Assembly: GCF_000003815.2 (NCBI RefSeq)
Contig: NC_049979.1
Location: 23,002,368 to 23,064,367 of the forward strand
DNA length: 62,000 nucleotides
DNA from: Branchiostoma floridae
Taxonomy: Eukaryota > Chordata > Leptocardii > Amphioxiformes > Branchiostomatidae
Reading direction: 5' to 3'
Made by a program: the position numbers and the translations under genes. The notes under the pieces were generated by a model. The model did no database searches. It was not told the origin of the DNA and was given only the letters and a program-made list of their open reading frames with translations. Shown here one piece after another: positions 23,591 to 38,500 of the stretch. Positions within the stretch are counted from its first letter, which is position 1. Each line of letters starts with the position of its first letter.

Positions 23591-26500
23591 AGACGAATGG
23601 AGCCAACAAATGCCGTCATTTTTCATTGGCAGAATATTCATATAACTACAAGTTCAACTGAAATGCAATTTCCAACTAACAATGCACCTGAACATGGATG
23701 AAAATGAGTTTAATCTCTCTTCAGTTTGACTTATTACCTGCCAGTTGTGCTTACTACATTCTCTTTGTTTGCACACATTTTCTGTGCTAATTGCATGAAG
23801 TTTGATCCCTTTGGACCTGACCTCCTTCTCCTTTTACACATGCTAGGATATAGAATATGCTATACTAATATGCTCTTTAACCTATGATTGATGTATACCC
23901 CCTAAACTGATCTTAAACAGCTGTCAAGATTAACATAGAATATATTGAATACTGATATGAGTCCCAGATAATATGACTTATGAAATATCTTGTTAGGCCT
24001 CCCCCACATACACATGTATTTTCTAGCAGCTGGGTGTAAGAAAACTTCCTATAAATCACTTTCATATAAAACAGATATGACTTCATTTCATTTGCAGCTT
24101 TATATTACATTTCCCTTATGAATCACATGATAAAAATAAACCCTGACAGTTTAATCTGAACTATGTATGCATCATAATCTGCACCTAATAAACAAGCAAT
24201 AAGATCTTCAAGTTTTTACACTCATGCTTTACATCTGTCTATAAGTGCATTTAGAGTGATCTTGTATTGTATAATCAGGGCTCGAAATACTGGGTGCATG
24301 TGCACCCAGGTGCACCCAAAATTGGAGATGTGCACCCAATCTTTTTCTGTGGGTGCACAGGGTGCACCCAAATATTTTCTTAGGTTTGTGTATTTCAAGA
24401 CATCAAAGTATACTAGTATATGTCATTTTCTTGACATCTAAGTGTTAGAAAGATAATAAAAATGTCTCTCATGGTACTTGTTTAACTAAGTTTTATTACT
24501 AGGTTTACTTCAATTTAAGTGGTGCACCCAAAAATATTTTGGTGCACCCAATTTCTTAAGCTGGGTGCACCAGTGCACCTAATCCCAAAAATGAATTTCG
24601 AGCCCTGATAATGGTATATTGTTCAGTTATCAGGGCTAGCCTTTTATAATAACCTCTGGCTAGATGGGTTTCTCTGGGTGTATGTATAATTCTTAAAGCC
24701 TTAAAACTCAATCCGTCTGTTATCTCTGCAGAAATCCACAGACTGTAGGAAAAAGAATCTTTCCTTTTAGTTGGGGACTTAGTCCTAGTGTGTGTAAACC
24801 TGATCTGTGTAAGTTTGGTAATGAATGTAACCTTCTCCCAGCTGCCTAACTACATAACCATTACAAATTTGGTGTCCAACAGCTACCTTAGCATGCTGAA
24901 GGTTAAAGGGTGACAGGATACAGCAGTGATTAAAGGTCCCATTAGCTGCCACAACATCCTCTCCAGTATGAGCGTCAACAAGCAGCAGCGACCTTGTCAA
25001 CAGACCCAGGACCTCCGCAAATAATCGCTCACCTGACACATTTGTTGCCGGAGTGTCCTAAGTACATAGTGAGGACGCTATCATTTGTCGTCAGGTCGCC
25101 CCCGACTGAACGGTTCAGCAACATGTACAGAATAGTTGGTACCCGCTTTGATTTCTGAACCCAAGGGTCAGACTTTTTTTCAAGTGATATACTTTAACGC
25201 CTACATGAAGAGGAGCAACCCTCTCCCATTCTCACCCCTTCTTTGGACTTTCCCAAATAAAGCCATACACTGCACAAGACCGTGATCTTGCATTTTGATG
25301 CTACCTTTCTGTAGTGGGCTCGACACCCTGGCTGTATACACATTTGGGTGGGGCCTTAAATTCTATAGACCAACTTCAAAAGAGGTCCGTGCCACTTGTG
25401 AAGCATTTTGAACAGGAGCCCATTTCTGGACAATATCTGTCAGTAATCCACACAAGTCAGGACCCTGCTGAGCATGGAAAAACATGACCTTTTGGACCTA
25501 GGACCTCGGATAAAACGGTGTTTATCTAAGGAAAGTTATTTAAAGCAAAAGAATTAAAGTGATAGCTGATGCACCAATGCAGCATATTGGAGGAAGAGCA
25601 GAAGTTACAAAGTCTGCTCTGTTTCTCAACTCCACCCAAATAAAACATTTAACTCTCTCAGGTTTGATATTGGACCACACCCACATTACAAGGTTACTTG
25701 GCAATGAAAGGCAATTAAATAAGATCAGGCGTGTCTAGACTACAAGTTTGATAGTAGTGACATTAAAGACTGTTCTATAATTATAATGATTCCCAGCATA
25801 ATAGTAATGGTGCTGTAAGAGACAAGCTAAATCCCGACTACTTGGATTAAGGGCGTTCACAAATATGTTTCAGAACAGATTCAGGTTTCAGCATTTTCTG
25901 TTGGGCCCTAATGAGTACTGTTACAGTTAAGGTTAGGGTGATTGAATATGGACTTAGGACAAAACAATGTTACGATTTGTCGTTGCGAACATCCCATGCA
26001 TTTCTGTAATAGAATCATATGTCATCATGCCCTCTTTGATAACAGTATATGGTTTGGAACACTACAGCTGCTCTTCAGATAAACTGAAATGCCTGGGATA
26101 TATTGGGAATTTCAGATTCAGAATTAATCTTATCCGACAGCACATACAGTACTGTAAATCTTGGAATGTTTGCCGCAAAATCATTTCTCTGTGAAGATGT
26201 GTTTTGTAATACTGCTGTACTACAGAACTCATTCTTGCGCCTAAAACCAAAACAAAAGTAAATGTATTCACAGTATCTGTAGTTATCAGATCAATCCCTC
26301 AGTTAGTTGGCCTATCTTGTAGACTGTTTTATCAGGTGGATAAAGGAAGGTGCCTAAATATAGACTAATCTTCAACCTCGCCAAATCTATAACTTATAGA
26401 TTTGGCGAGGTTTAAGACTTATAGTATAAGTCAGTGAGCAACATATTCCACAATGAATGTCAATTTGTCAAAACAATCAGCTTAAACAAGCCATGGTAAA

Positions 26501-29500
26501 TACAGCTAACAGCATATGGAGAATACATACAATTGTATGACACAGAACCTGGTAAGGCTTTATATACATATGTATGACTCATTGGTTTATCCATTTTTTT
26601 TTTTGGTCGACACTTTTCCAACACCAGATGTAACTGAGGAGATGTTTTGCAGGGATAGATGCGTGGGACTGTCAGTCAAAGTCTGAGGGTTACCAGACAA
26701 TTGCCTCCAGATTTCAAAGGTCAGGGTATCCTCTATGGGATATCACTTTCGGTTATTAGGGTCAAGTCCACTGGTCTCAGAGAGGAAACAACCAGTAATT
26801 GGAAAATAAGGCCATTGCAAATAGATTTCATGGGTGACATTCCTTGATTTTCAGCTGATTTAAAAGTCCTGAACAAATCAAAACTTGAGGTTCCTCTACA
26901 GTACCATGCAGTATCAAGGTTTCTATTCTAAAATTTAAGTATCTTGCTTTTTTTTACGTGCTCTTGAATTAGATATAATGGAGTCTACAGGGTTGTCATG
27001 CACAAAATTGATCAGCTGAGGATAAAGCAGGACACTGGTGGTGTGAAGTTGATTCGTTTGAACAGAAAAACTTGTAATTTCATAACATTCCAACTTTGAG
27101 GGTGTTTGTTTTGTAAATGGTAAGGTCTTGCACTATGTATGATTTAGTGGTCAGAACCATTTGTTCCAGCCTAAAAATGTTCTACTAACAACTTTTTACC
27201 TCAAGTACTCCAGTACTCCAGTGCCTCATCCCACAGTTATATAAAAATTTCATGCACTTACATTTTAGTACATCTTTTAAAGACAATTCAATCTACACAA
27301 CCTGTTAGATTCAGAACTCATTCTGGACATTTACAGTGACATCCATTTCCTTTGGCTCTCATAACATCTTCCCCCATGCACAGTTACTTAAGATTTAGTG
27401 TAGTGCACAATGAGACCACCTTCCCCCATGCACAGTTACTTAAGATTTAATGTTTAGCACAATGAGACCATCTTCCCCCATGCACAGTTACTTAAGGTTT
27501 AATGTAGAGCACAATGACACCAGTGTTTCCCAGCCTGACCCCTACTCACCTCCTCCATCTCCTTCAGCTGTGCCTTGATCCGGAGGTTCTCCTGTTCCAC
27601 CTCCACCCACTTCTCCTTCTTGGCCCTCAGGGACTCCATCTGCTCCTCCAGCATGGCCTTGGTCTCATGCAGGATCCTGTTGTCTTCTCGTAGTTCCTGC
27701 AGGTGTTAGACATATAACATCACAGGCACTGAAATATATACTGATGGGTCAGCTGCAGGCTAAGAGATGCCAGACATGGTAGAACCAATGGCCCATCAAG
27801 TAGGAAAATGTTTTCATTCTGCCATAGGAAATGAGCAGGGTTGGACAATTGGTCCATTGGCCCATGTGCTGCTATACTTGCCCGATAACGCCAATGCAAT
27901 TTGGGTAGATATTTGTATACTAGGCTGAATAAATCTTGCTCCCAGAAGCCTGCCCAGCCTTGTAGTTAGAGCATTGTTACATGCTTTGGATTTAAGTGCT
28001 ATTTTAGAATTTCCTTGATGCAGGTAAGAATGCATAGAAATGTGTCTAAATTTCAGGCCGGTGAAAAGTTAGTTTGGGTAAGTGGAAACGTACTTGCCCA
28101 ATAGGGCCAGTGAGTTTTTGAAAATTTGTCTAACATTAATTAAGCCTATTTCTTATCACACTGTTTAATTTGTACTGTCATATCAGCAAGATAATTACAG
28201 AGCAAAGTTTGTGAGTGTTCTATTCCTTCTCACCAAAAGAGTTAAGCATAGACAGGTTGCTTACCTCAGTCCGGGCCTTATAGAAGTCCAAGTCGTTGAG
28301 CTTCTCCTTGTACCTCTGGATCTCAGACTCAAACTTCTCCGTCTTGCTCAGCTTCTCCTTGGCCACATCCAGCTCGTCCCTGTAGGCCCTCGCCGACCGC
28401 GCGTCCGTACTCAGCTCCAGGTTCTCCTGCCGGAGTTTCTGCAGGGTGAGGTTGATCTGCTCGATCTCGTGCTTAAAGTCCACCACTTGCTCGCTCTTCT
28501 CTTCCAGCTCCTGGCGGAGTCTTCTCAGTCGGGCCTTGGTGTCGGCCAGTTCCACTGTCAGGTGGTTTTTGTCCTGTGGCTGCCCGGGTGCAACTGGAGA
28601 CTGTGCCTGTTTGCTTGCCTCCTGCTGAGCATGCTGGTAGTAGTCCCTCTCCTGTGTGATCTCTGCAAGTGCCTGTGGGAAATACGGGGATGTTTAATGT
28701 CTTAAACCTGGTCTTAACATGTAGCATCGGGCCCCATGATATAAAAACGTCAACTCTATTTTCCCTGATAGTGGCTGTTTTGTAGATCTATTCACCTAGA
28801 TACATATCTATATGCTATTTCAGAGGAAAGGAAACAAAGGTGTATATATGAAAAACCCTTTACAATACATCTAGCATAACAGAAGTTAACTCCAGCAGAT
28901 TGGATCTTACCTCACAGTAGTCGTCCCTCTCATTGACCAGCCTCTTGAGATGGTAGAACATGTTCCTTGACAGACCATCCAACTCCTCAGGAGGGATCTC
29001 TGTCAGCTCGCTCCACTGGGTACAGAAGATGTTGTCTGTGTTGTCCGTTATCTGCAAAGAGAAATGTCACTGTGAGATATCAGCTTTCAGGAGAAAGCTT
29101 ACAATGCAGAACATGCATGTATCTCTTGCCAATTTGCTTATACTAGTAGTTCATTGAGTAACATTCTAATGAGGTATGTTTGAAGGGTCTGTAACTGTCA
29201 ACAACATCAAATCCCCTTAGCCAATCTTGCAGGAGGGAACCATTCATATTTATAAGAAGCCCCATACAACTGACTTAATTTATTTGACTGTTATTTATTG
29301 TAGGAGAGTTAACAGAGTATTTGGCACAAGCTCCAGAGACATCATGCCATATGCCCAGAGACATCTTGCCATATGACTTGTAAACTATCAACCTTCTTAC
29401 ATAGCCAGATATTTTAGCTATCCTGCAAAACTAGTTGACCCATACAATGTTGCTGACATAAGTCATTATAGGCATTAGCTAATAACAATTGAATGCTTTG

Positions 29501-32500
29501 ATAAAACACAAGTTCACTTGTAACATAATAAATTTTGTAATAAAACTGTATCTTACAAGGTTACACACCTAATCCACTATATTAGTACTCTAGAAGACTA
29601 TGGTGGCACTTTTCCTGGCATACAGTTTCAGAGCCTAATTCTGTTTGCATAGGCTCTACAGCACTACTTACTGATCATATCAAAATTCTAATCTATTCTC
29701 ATAGGAAACAGTGTAAATATCTACTCTAAAATGGTTAATGTTTGCAATTACAGATTTCATTTTTGCAGACCTCTTTACCATAAACTTAAAACCGCTGTGT
29801 AAATTTTTGTTCTGCCTTCTGCTTGCCTACCCACTTGTTTGCACAACGACCTTATAAATATAAACCATTTTTTCTTCTTCCTGCAAAATTAAATCCATGC
29901 AAATATTTCCCCTTTTACAGTGCCCAAGCTATAAACTATGCACCAACTTTTCCGCCTACACCTCTGCATGTGTCAGCTGAACTTGGTAACAGTTATAGGT
30001 AATGAGTGGGAGTTACCCTAAAGTGGAGAATAAATACCAGCTACAGCCCACACTGCCTTCCTGATAGGGCAGCTGAACTTACAAATCAGGGGATACATGG
30101 TGGATGCAAATGAAGTAGCAAGCAACGAAACCTACCTCTTGAATGTGTCCAACCATGGCATGTTGTACATCCAGGTCTAGCTCCTTGATTTTCTCAATGA
30201 AGACCTCCTTCTTTTCACACTGTAATAGGGTAAAAGAAAACCAAGTATGATTCATGTCATTGAATGTGTCATAAAATGTTTACAAGACATTGCAACAAAT
30301 AAAATCATATCCCATTACATTTAAAGCATACTATTTTTTAAAGAACAATTAACACTGTCCTTACTTTCATTGCGACAAAAAAATTATAAAAACAGTTGCC
30401 CGACAGGTTTAAATACATTCTTATTGATTCCATGACTTCCACTTCTTGGAAGCAGGAACAGGGCTTGTGTTTGTAGCAGTTTGCATGCACATAAAACAAA
30501 GTCTTTCATATGGACATGAGCATGTGTGGGCTTCCTTTCATTCTATTCAGTTGAAAAGATTGGGGACTAATCCTTGGAGGCTATTGTGTGATGGGGAATT
30601 CAAGAGGAACAAGGAGTGCTCAGTTTTCTTTATCTTTAAATTGTCACATCAAAAGGACTTAAAAGTCCTTGGTGATATAAATATATTTTTACCCCCAAAA
30701 ATAAAAAGAAGACACAAAAAATAGAGAGGGCAAAAGATGCTGTTTTTACCAGGCCCTTTCTTTTGTAGCCTGATAACTAGACCCCGGACCGACCTCAAAA
30801 ATATCTATTGTGAAGTCAGATATATCTAAAGTTGGGGTTTGGTCTCTAGACTATTTCTTTTGGGGTTGCCCTCAATTTTGAGAATTGATAAAATGTTGAA
30901 ACCCCATTTCAGGAAATTCCTTCATTCAATGATAATCATCATAACCCCAGTGGTTTCTGATTCATAAACTAAACTGCAATTTGTCTTACTCTTTATTCAG
31001 AGTTTCAAACACCAGGCTGGATGGAGAAGAAAAGCATTCCTAAACAATCTATTTATCTATATAGGAAAGAATGGTTCCTATTCCTACCTGTACTGCACAT
31101 CCCAGCACTAATAGCAGTATCTTTCTCAGCTCATGGATACATTGTTCTGTACAGAAGGGAAACAAGGATCATCAAAATACAAGACATAGTGCCCTTATCA
31201 CAATTTTGTTGGAAAAATATTTGAAAAACATTAAGTCATAAGTTGACAAAATGTTGGAAATGAAGGTCACATTCAAGACTTCATTGACAATGCTATACAA
31301 AGCATTTGTTTTTTAAATATTCAGCACTATATCAATACTTCGTTCGTGCTAACTGCAAGTGTTCTAGAAATGCTTTTGTGCATAAAGAAACCACTCAAGA
31401 GTTAAATCATTCCAAAATCATATCCAGTTGTTTGAGTAACTGCTTTTTGGCGTTAAATCATTATGATTGAAATTCAACTTTCTAACAGGTTAATTTGTTA
31501 CTGTTTTAAATTAGTTACACCATTTTAGGTTTACTGCTTCTTCATTTCACTTTCTAGAGTTAAAACTATGTAGTACTTTATTTATTACCTCCTTCAGGCT
31601 CCTTGCCAATAGCAATGATGTCAGGGAGCTTCATCACAATCAGCTGCTGAAGAACATCCTGCAATAGATCAATAACAATTGGTTTACTAAACAGATCAAT
31701 GTCCTCCAGGCAGTAGACAAGGGGTCAACAGTACCCTATCTCAACAACTGACCTCCTGTAACCCTCTGGGACTGTGGGGTCAATGAACAGTAGTAAGGTA
31801 AATATGCTGCTTTGGTTCCTGAATATTCGAATATAATAAGACTTTGTTGTAAAGGCATGTCAACATTAAATGTCAGTTAAATCTATAATATGTAACAAAA
31901 TTGCAACTCCTGTGCAATGTTGTCCCTGCCCTCAAATGTTATGATTTAGTTGCAATCTTGTCTTTGAATGAAACATCCAATATGACAAAGAGTTGTCTTG
32001 GCTAAAAGGATGATTTCGATCATTTACCTGCTGCAGGGATACATTCCAATAAATGTCTGATTAACATATGAGATTGACATGTGATTATTTGCTATGTTCA
32101 CTTTATTTCCAAAGAACTACAGAGCGTAAACATCCTATGGCACTAGATTTAAGTAAATCTACTGACTATAAGTTGGTTGAACTTGCATCAACTTTTAGTG
32201 CAACGAAATTAAAATACCACCTGTGTAAGATTTACCACATTTTCCACATCATGCCCCTGCACAAGGACAGGCACTTTGTTTAAGTAAGCATGAAATTTGT
32301 TTCTCTGCCTGAGGGAACTGAAGACTTTGCTAATGTTGTTTTCTCTACCTTTATGCTACTGCTGCTAACCCAGCCATTTCAACAATGCACTGAAAATGTA
32401 AATAACAAATAGTTTTTGACTTAAACATTTGCTAAAAAATCTTTCCTGAATTTGTATTGGCTACAATGAGATCAAGTTTTATACTATATCAGTATTTTTA

Positions 32501-35500
32501 CAGCTTTCAGTTTTTGTCTTTGTACTACAAAGTTACTACAACTCAGGAGATTGCATCACATATACTTTATAAAATTAAGAACCAAAGACCACATGTATTC
32601 AGCCCAATATCAAAGGAATTCTTTCTATCTAATCTATCAATGGTCTCTATCTATATATGTATACAGCCAATAAATATATTTTCCTTTTGACTAGAAATAG
32701 AGGAAGAGTTGTATTAAAGTTTCCTGGCACTCTAGGAATGCTTTCAGTATGTGGGGTAAATTCTAGGTCAACAATTGTATCACCTTTATTCTATAACGTG
32801 ACTGCATTGCTTTAGCTAACGTTCACCCCCAAATTGCTACAAACTTAACGATAACACCGTCATGGCATAGCCTACTAAATTCTTTAATAACCTTCATGGT
32901 TGACATTTTCCACTGACTCCAAGGGTGCAAATGGCATTACCATGGCCTATCAACAACACCAAATACTGACAAGAACTAATGTGGACAAATTAGGGAAAAG
33001 TCAACCTCATATACATGAAATGGTAAACATGGGTCTTTGCTGAGTTTTTTTTCTACCATAAGTCCATAACTTATGTTATTTACTCTTTTCTTCCAAACCC
33101 TTCTCAATTCCTCTTTGAGTATGAAACATTGAAATCATACCTATCATGCTTCCAAACAAGTCCTTTCGGAGTCCTTCATCCCAAAAGTGGGCATCTACAT
33201 TACACAAGCCTATAGATAACATAGGAGTCTAGTGGTAAAAGATATGGGGAGGGCACTTTCATTTCCAGCAGGTCACATCCCATCTGGGAGAGTGTGTTGA
33301 AATATGCTGCTGCTATGGGAGTTATCAGGGGCATGTCCTTTGGTCAGGGGAATGCTCCAAGTGGGGGATGCATTTTCACATGGCTGAGTGCAAGGAATAT
33401 TACATTAGAGGAAAGCAGCTCCATAAGCATGTGAAAAATGCCAGACAACACCATGTCCTCTGGCATAGTATTCCTCTCAAACTCAAGTGTACCAAGGGCT
33501 GTGAGTACTTGTCATATCTATAAGTCTCTGCCAATGGGTTAGGTTCTATACATTGATATAGATTGACACATAAATCAACACCTGACTTAGATTTACTCTG
33601 ATCTGAATAATTCAGATGCCACAAGTTTATCAGCGGATGACCTGAGCAGATTTCACAAGTCAAAATAACAAATCAATCTGGTCTGCCTTTCTTCACCTTC
33701 AAGCCACACACAATCATTGCTGCTATAATTTCTCCCAAAATTACTCAATCCTTCAGTTTTCCAGGCCGATAAAGAGATTTCGTTATCTTGTAATTTTCCA
33801 GGGATTACTCATCGGATTTCCCAGGGTTGAACTATGCAATTCCATATTAGGACAGCACGTTCATGTCTTAAAAATAATATCAAACTATTTTCACATCAAA
33901 AACCTCAAAAATAACTTGTCTCCGTCAAATATATATCCCTGTACTGCCCTTAACAAATTTGAGTTGATGTAGTTGACAAATACTAGTAACTATATAAAGC
34001 CCTTCTAATGATGCCACGTTGCATGGCATTTCCAACTGACACCATCTAGGACGTGTGTAAAGGGCAACCGAAAAGGCTACAGTACTTTTCCTTTGTCAGA
34101 GCTGACAGTTGATGACAGTTGCACTTTTATCAAGACCTTTATACACCTGAGGCTCAGATGCTTAAGTAGATAATGCTGTACAATCATGCTTGGTCACAAA
34201 CCTAATATTGTTACCTGGAATCCTAGCGTATTGGCATACCTTATCGCTGGAACAGAATTGGACAATAGCGGCCTGCCCTGACTCTGTTTCATAGTTTACC
34301 TCTTCCATCGTTCCTGTGACAGATGACTGAGTGTCTTTCTTCAGGTATAATCACCAGGTGTGTCAGAGGCAGCCCAGGATATCCTGTCTATCTACAGTCG
34401 GTGTCTCCAGTCGCCTTACCCAGGCAACTGAACCGTTACCATTTATCCTCAGACAGTTTTGTAAACAAGTCTAGTTTCACATCCACACTTTCCCTTGTAA
34501 GTTATAGAGAGATAAATCTAAGCAAGTACATGGTCCTTGTAAAACATCACACTAAGGAGTGTTTAAAGCCCCTTGACTGTGGAGGCTTTCCACACTTCTG
34601 CAATCATGCTGTGAGTTATCACTGGTAGCTACAATGATACAACGTTGTACAGTATGAAATGGGTTGCTTCTGTCCCTAACAAATTACCTCCTTGAATGTA
34701 CATGTATATACAATCCAGCTCTTTTAACCTGAGTCAGGGCAGATGCCTGCATGTCTGTGCATACATGTACACTTATGTGACAGTCCTATGATCTCGCAAA
34801 ACTTAAACTGAGTTTTACCACAAGTATTTAAAACATCTGGAAAACCTCATGGATCAGTGAAAAGCACGTCATGAGGGTTGTAGTAATGTTTGTGTGCAAA
34901 TCTGTACTTTATTCCTGTTTCTTTGTAAATGTTTGTTCCAATAACTTTGTAACCAACTTCAAATAAAGAGGGACTAAACAAACTCCCAGCCATGATTACC
35001 GAAATTAAAAGGATGTTTAGTTGTTTCACTGTGAAAATACATTGCCGCAAGGAGGAGTAACAGTAGTCATATCGTTGTCGTAATAATATTGCATCACAAT
35101 AGGACAAGTTTACTTTGCCCTGATGAAGACAACAGGCAGTCTGTAGAGAAGAAAAATATGGTTGCATACCCAAGAAAACTACTACTGAAAAGGCGACAAA
35201 GCACAGTTACCAATGCAATACAGGAAGTCCCTTGCAGTATTGTAAGGAGCAAGTCATCCTTATGCTTGCATATACGTCATCACTTCACTGTGTACCCTGC
35301 ACTATGACATCAATGCCACACAGACCTTCATGCCTGTAACCTGTGCTAATCACACATAATGGCTTCCTTCCTGGGGTACCACTAAAAAGTCACCTGCTGT
35401 GATTTTCACTAAAAATAGAGACACTGATGTATTCTTTGAAATCAACAGCATTTTTCCTTTCCATTATGCCATCCTATAAATACTTATTTGAAGTAATGCT

Positions 35501-38500
35501 TTTTAGATGAACATTAATATGTTCTGTAAACGTAATGTAATCTTAGGCATGATTTATTGAATGATGTCATTTCCTGTTTGCTATGACTTTTAAAAGGGTT
35601 CATGACCTGCAATATAGTTAGGCTTGTTCAAATCATACAAGGCTTGTCTAAAAAGAGTATTGCTTAAAAGCCATTCCCTAGTTCATTCCTATTGAGATAA
35701 CCTTCTGACATGCACATATAATCAGTCACATATTTGACTCATTCATTCTACATTTTACAGGTGTACTGTACAATGAATTTGGGGCTATACTATGTACATT
35801 GTACCTCATAGTCATATCAAGAGGGGCTATTAAGTACAGTACTTTTGCATCTTACATTTTTCCTTTTAACGACAACTACCAATTACCATAAACTTGAGCA
35901 ATCAAAGTAAGATTTTGTGGCCCATGATTTTGTGAACAGAATATGATGCTGAGTGTTAAACTAAAAGTTGATTTATAAAAGACTACAAAAATTAGTTGGC
36001 CTTTCTCGTTAAAAGATTGAAAAATCTTTGATCACTCAGTTGTCGCTCAGTAGTTACAGCCTCAAGTGGAAACAGCTAGCTATTACTACACAATGTTGAC
36101 CACCAGCACCCAGAAGAACAGTAATCTGCATCTATGCTTTGTGATTCTCCAGTTCCTACAAATTGCTCTACTTGGTTGGTTGAATACCTGTCCACGAACG
36201 GCTATCTTGTTACCTAAGGCGAGAGGTAATACTAGATAAGGGAAGTTCTACTTCCATGGTTACTGTACACCTGGTCTATTCACAGGAGACATTTGTATCC
36301 AGGTAACCAGACAGGCCAGTATCTGTATTTCTTCATGGTTGAGGTGCAAGGAAGACAACATCTTTCAACTCTATCACTAACCAGGACACATGCTGATTAG
36401 TATACCTATTAACAGAATTTCATAGTGACAATCATTTTTGCCATCACACAAAATTAACTGAATTACTGTATTATTAAAACGGCTGAGTTACATGTGCAAC
36501 ATTGAAACCGTAGATGGCCTTTCATGTACATTTGTACCTTTTATGCAAAACCACAGGGTATAAGGAAACCATTAGCGTAGAGTGCCATGAAGCTATGGTG
36601 GGTTTAGGATAAACCTCTTGCAGGTATTATGTTGCAATAATGATCCAAAAATACAATCCATTCTTCAGGCTTCTCAGTCTTTATGGCCTTTTAAGTGTTT
36701 TACACCAGGGAGCCATGTGGTCTGCTTACGTGACTGAAGGACAGTACTGCTCTCCTTGTTTGTACACTGGGCCCAGAATACTCCAGAACATGTCATAGTA
36801 CATCATTACACATCTATCACCCAACAATTAAGTGACAATTTCATTTCATGGTTAGTAAAATGCCATAAAAAGTAGGATGCATGGAACATGCTGGCTTCCC
36901 AATTTGTATACAACATGTAGGACTTGGGGACCTTTGGCCATGTTTTGCTCAGGTGCAGCCAAACACGTCTGTTTGCATACAGCCCAGCTCCTACCCTCCC
37001 CATGACCCCTGCCAGTTGTAAAAGTTTGAGAATCACATTGACCTTCAATCCTACCACCGGCTTTGCAATGAACAACTCGCTAGAGTACGTGTGACTATTG
37101 TCCAACACCCCCTCTTCAGGAGGGGGTGGCGAGAATGTGGAGAAGGGCACTTGTGCTGAAGAATGGCGCGGCGGGGATTGTTGTTATGGCACATCAACGC
37201 TGCCACGTTTGTTGGCAAATATTTGAGCTGCTCAGGAACCTGCTGTAGAAAAATGCAAGTCGTAATGAAAGGAAAACAGGACAAGCAAACAGACGATAAA
37301 AGCACCCTGCGTCACCATTGATAAAGTGGGCTGTAAACCCTTCAGAGTGACGGGATTACAGTGGGAGACGTTTTGTCCACCTGTACCTGTTGTTACCAAA
37401 AAGCTTTTCCCAGCCTCTAATCAGCAAAATAAATACTGCCAACACACGCGGCTCTCCCTAGCTCCAAGACTTTTCTTCGTGTCCTAAACAGCAATTTTCT
37501 CTCAATGGTATCTTCAGATAATGGAGGACATTAAACGCTATCAAAATTCTGAAATCAGTTTACGTGTATCAATACCGTGGACTGACCTACAGGAAGTGTG
37601 TGTACGTCACTGATAACTCCGACAAAATAAATGAGTTAGGGGCTTTTTGTGCCGTACTTCCCCTTTGTGTTCAAACCTTTCAAGGCTGCTGTCCATTCAG
37701 GGAGGACGGAGCTACCTGACACTAATCTATGCCCATTCTCGGCCAGTTCCAACAGGGTCCAGGGGACCTTTCTGACCCTCTCCCAGCCTGACTGGGTCAC
37801 CACTGGGGCTTGACTAGGGCAGCAGAAATCCCACAGGTAACTACAAATAAAGCTGGGTTCAATTGCGAATGTAAGATTACAACAGAACACACATGTAAAT
37901 GTATCAATAAAACAAATTAAAGTCTATCCTCATCATCAAGAATAAGGTGTAATAAAAACAATTTCTTCCATAAAATTTGATTTTAATTACTCATTATCAG
38001 CCCACGAACTGATCTCTATTTGCAGACATTTGAGACATTACCTCATCAATATTGCTTTGAAAGCTGATAGATCTACTGGGACACAAACAAGGTATAATGT
38101 GTGCCCTCCAAAGATGGTGATGACATGGTAGTGTGTGGTAGTATGTAGGAGGAGGGAGGAGGGCAACATCATATGAAAACTGATAGAAAAGGACCTCAAT
38201 TCCTATGGTTAAAACATTACTTTTTTGTGTATATACTGCCTTTACCAACAAAATCTTATGAGGAAACTAGAAAGGCCGACATTTGCTTGAGAGCAAATAC
38301 AGCATATTTCAGCCATACCCGTTCCCATGCAAAATTGAACTGTTCCAAATCACTCCTTCGCAAAAATTGAACATTCTAACAGTAACTTCTCGAAATGAAC
38401 TACTACCAAGGCCGACATCAAGGATCAAAAAGGATTGACATGGGTCGGCGGATTACAAATCGAACGTGCCAACCACAACACCAAAAGCTCTAGAGCAACT

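Larger units (their letters stand above)
23259..27549. other. CCDC88 intron 9 (4.3 kb)
   Basis: It contains a CA microsatellite (about 23528-23590), a MITE-like element (24276-24607), an unexplained 84-codon minus-strand frame (24785-25039), a perfect palindrome (26374-26412) and a 52-bp triplicate (27368-27523). No further exon was recognised. Confidence 0.7.
28673..31588. other. CCDC88 introns between exons 8 and 4
   Basis: Four introns (238, 1084, 868 and 442 bp) of AT-rich unique-looking sequence surround exons 7, 6 and 5. I see no repeat or extra exon in them. Confidence 0.7.

Noticed and set aside
36806-37150. 114-codon minus-strand frame in intron 3
   Set aside because: No domain resemblance, no splice-site support and no counterpart in CCDC88 proteins.
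37636-37890. Possible extra exon (frame containing [20 protein letters not shown])
   Set aside because: It has splice-like edges and coding-like composition, but the CCDC88 phases close without it and homologues have no such segment.
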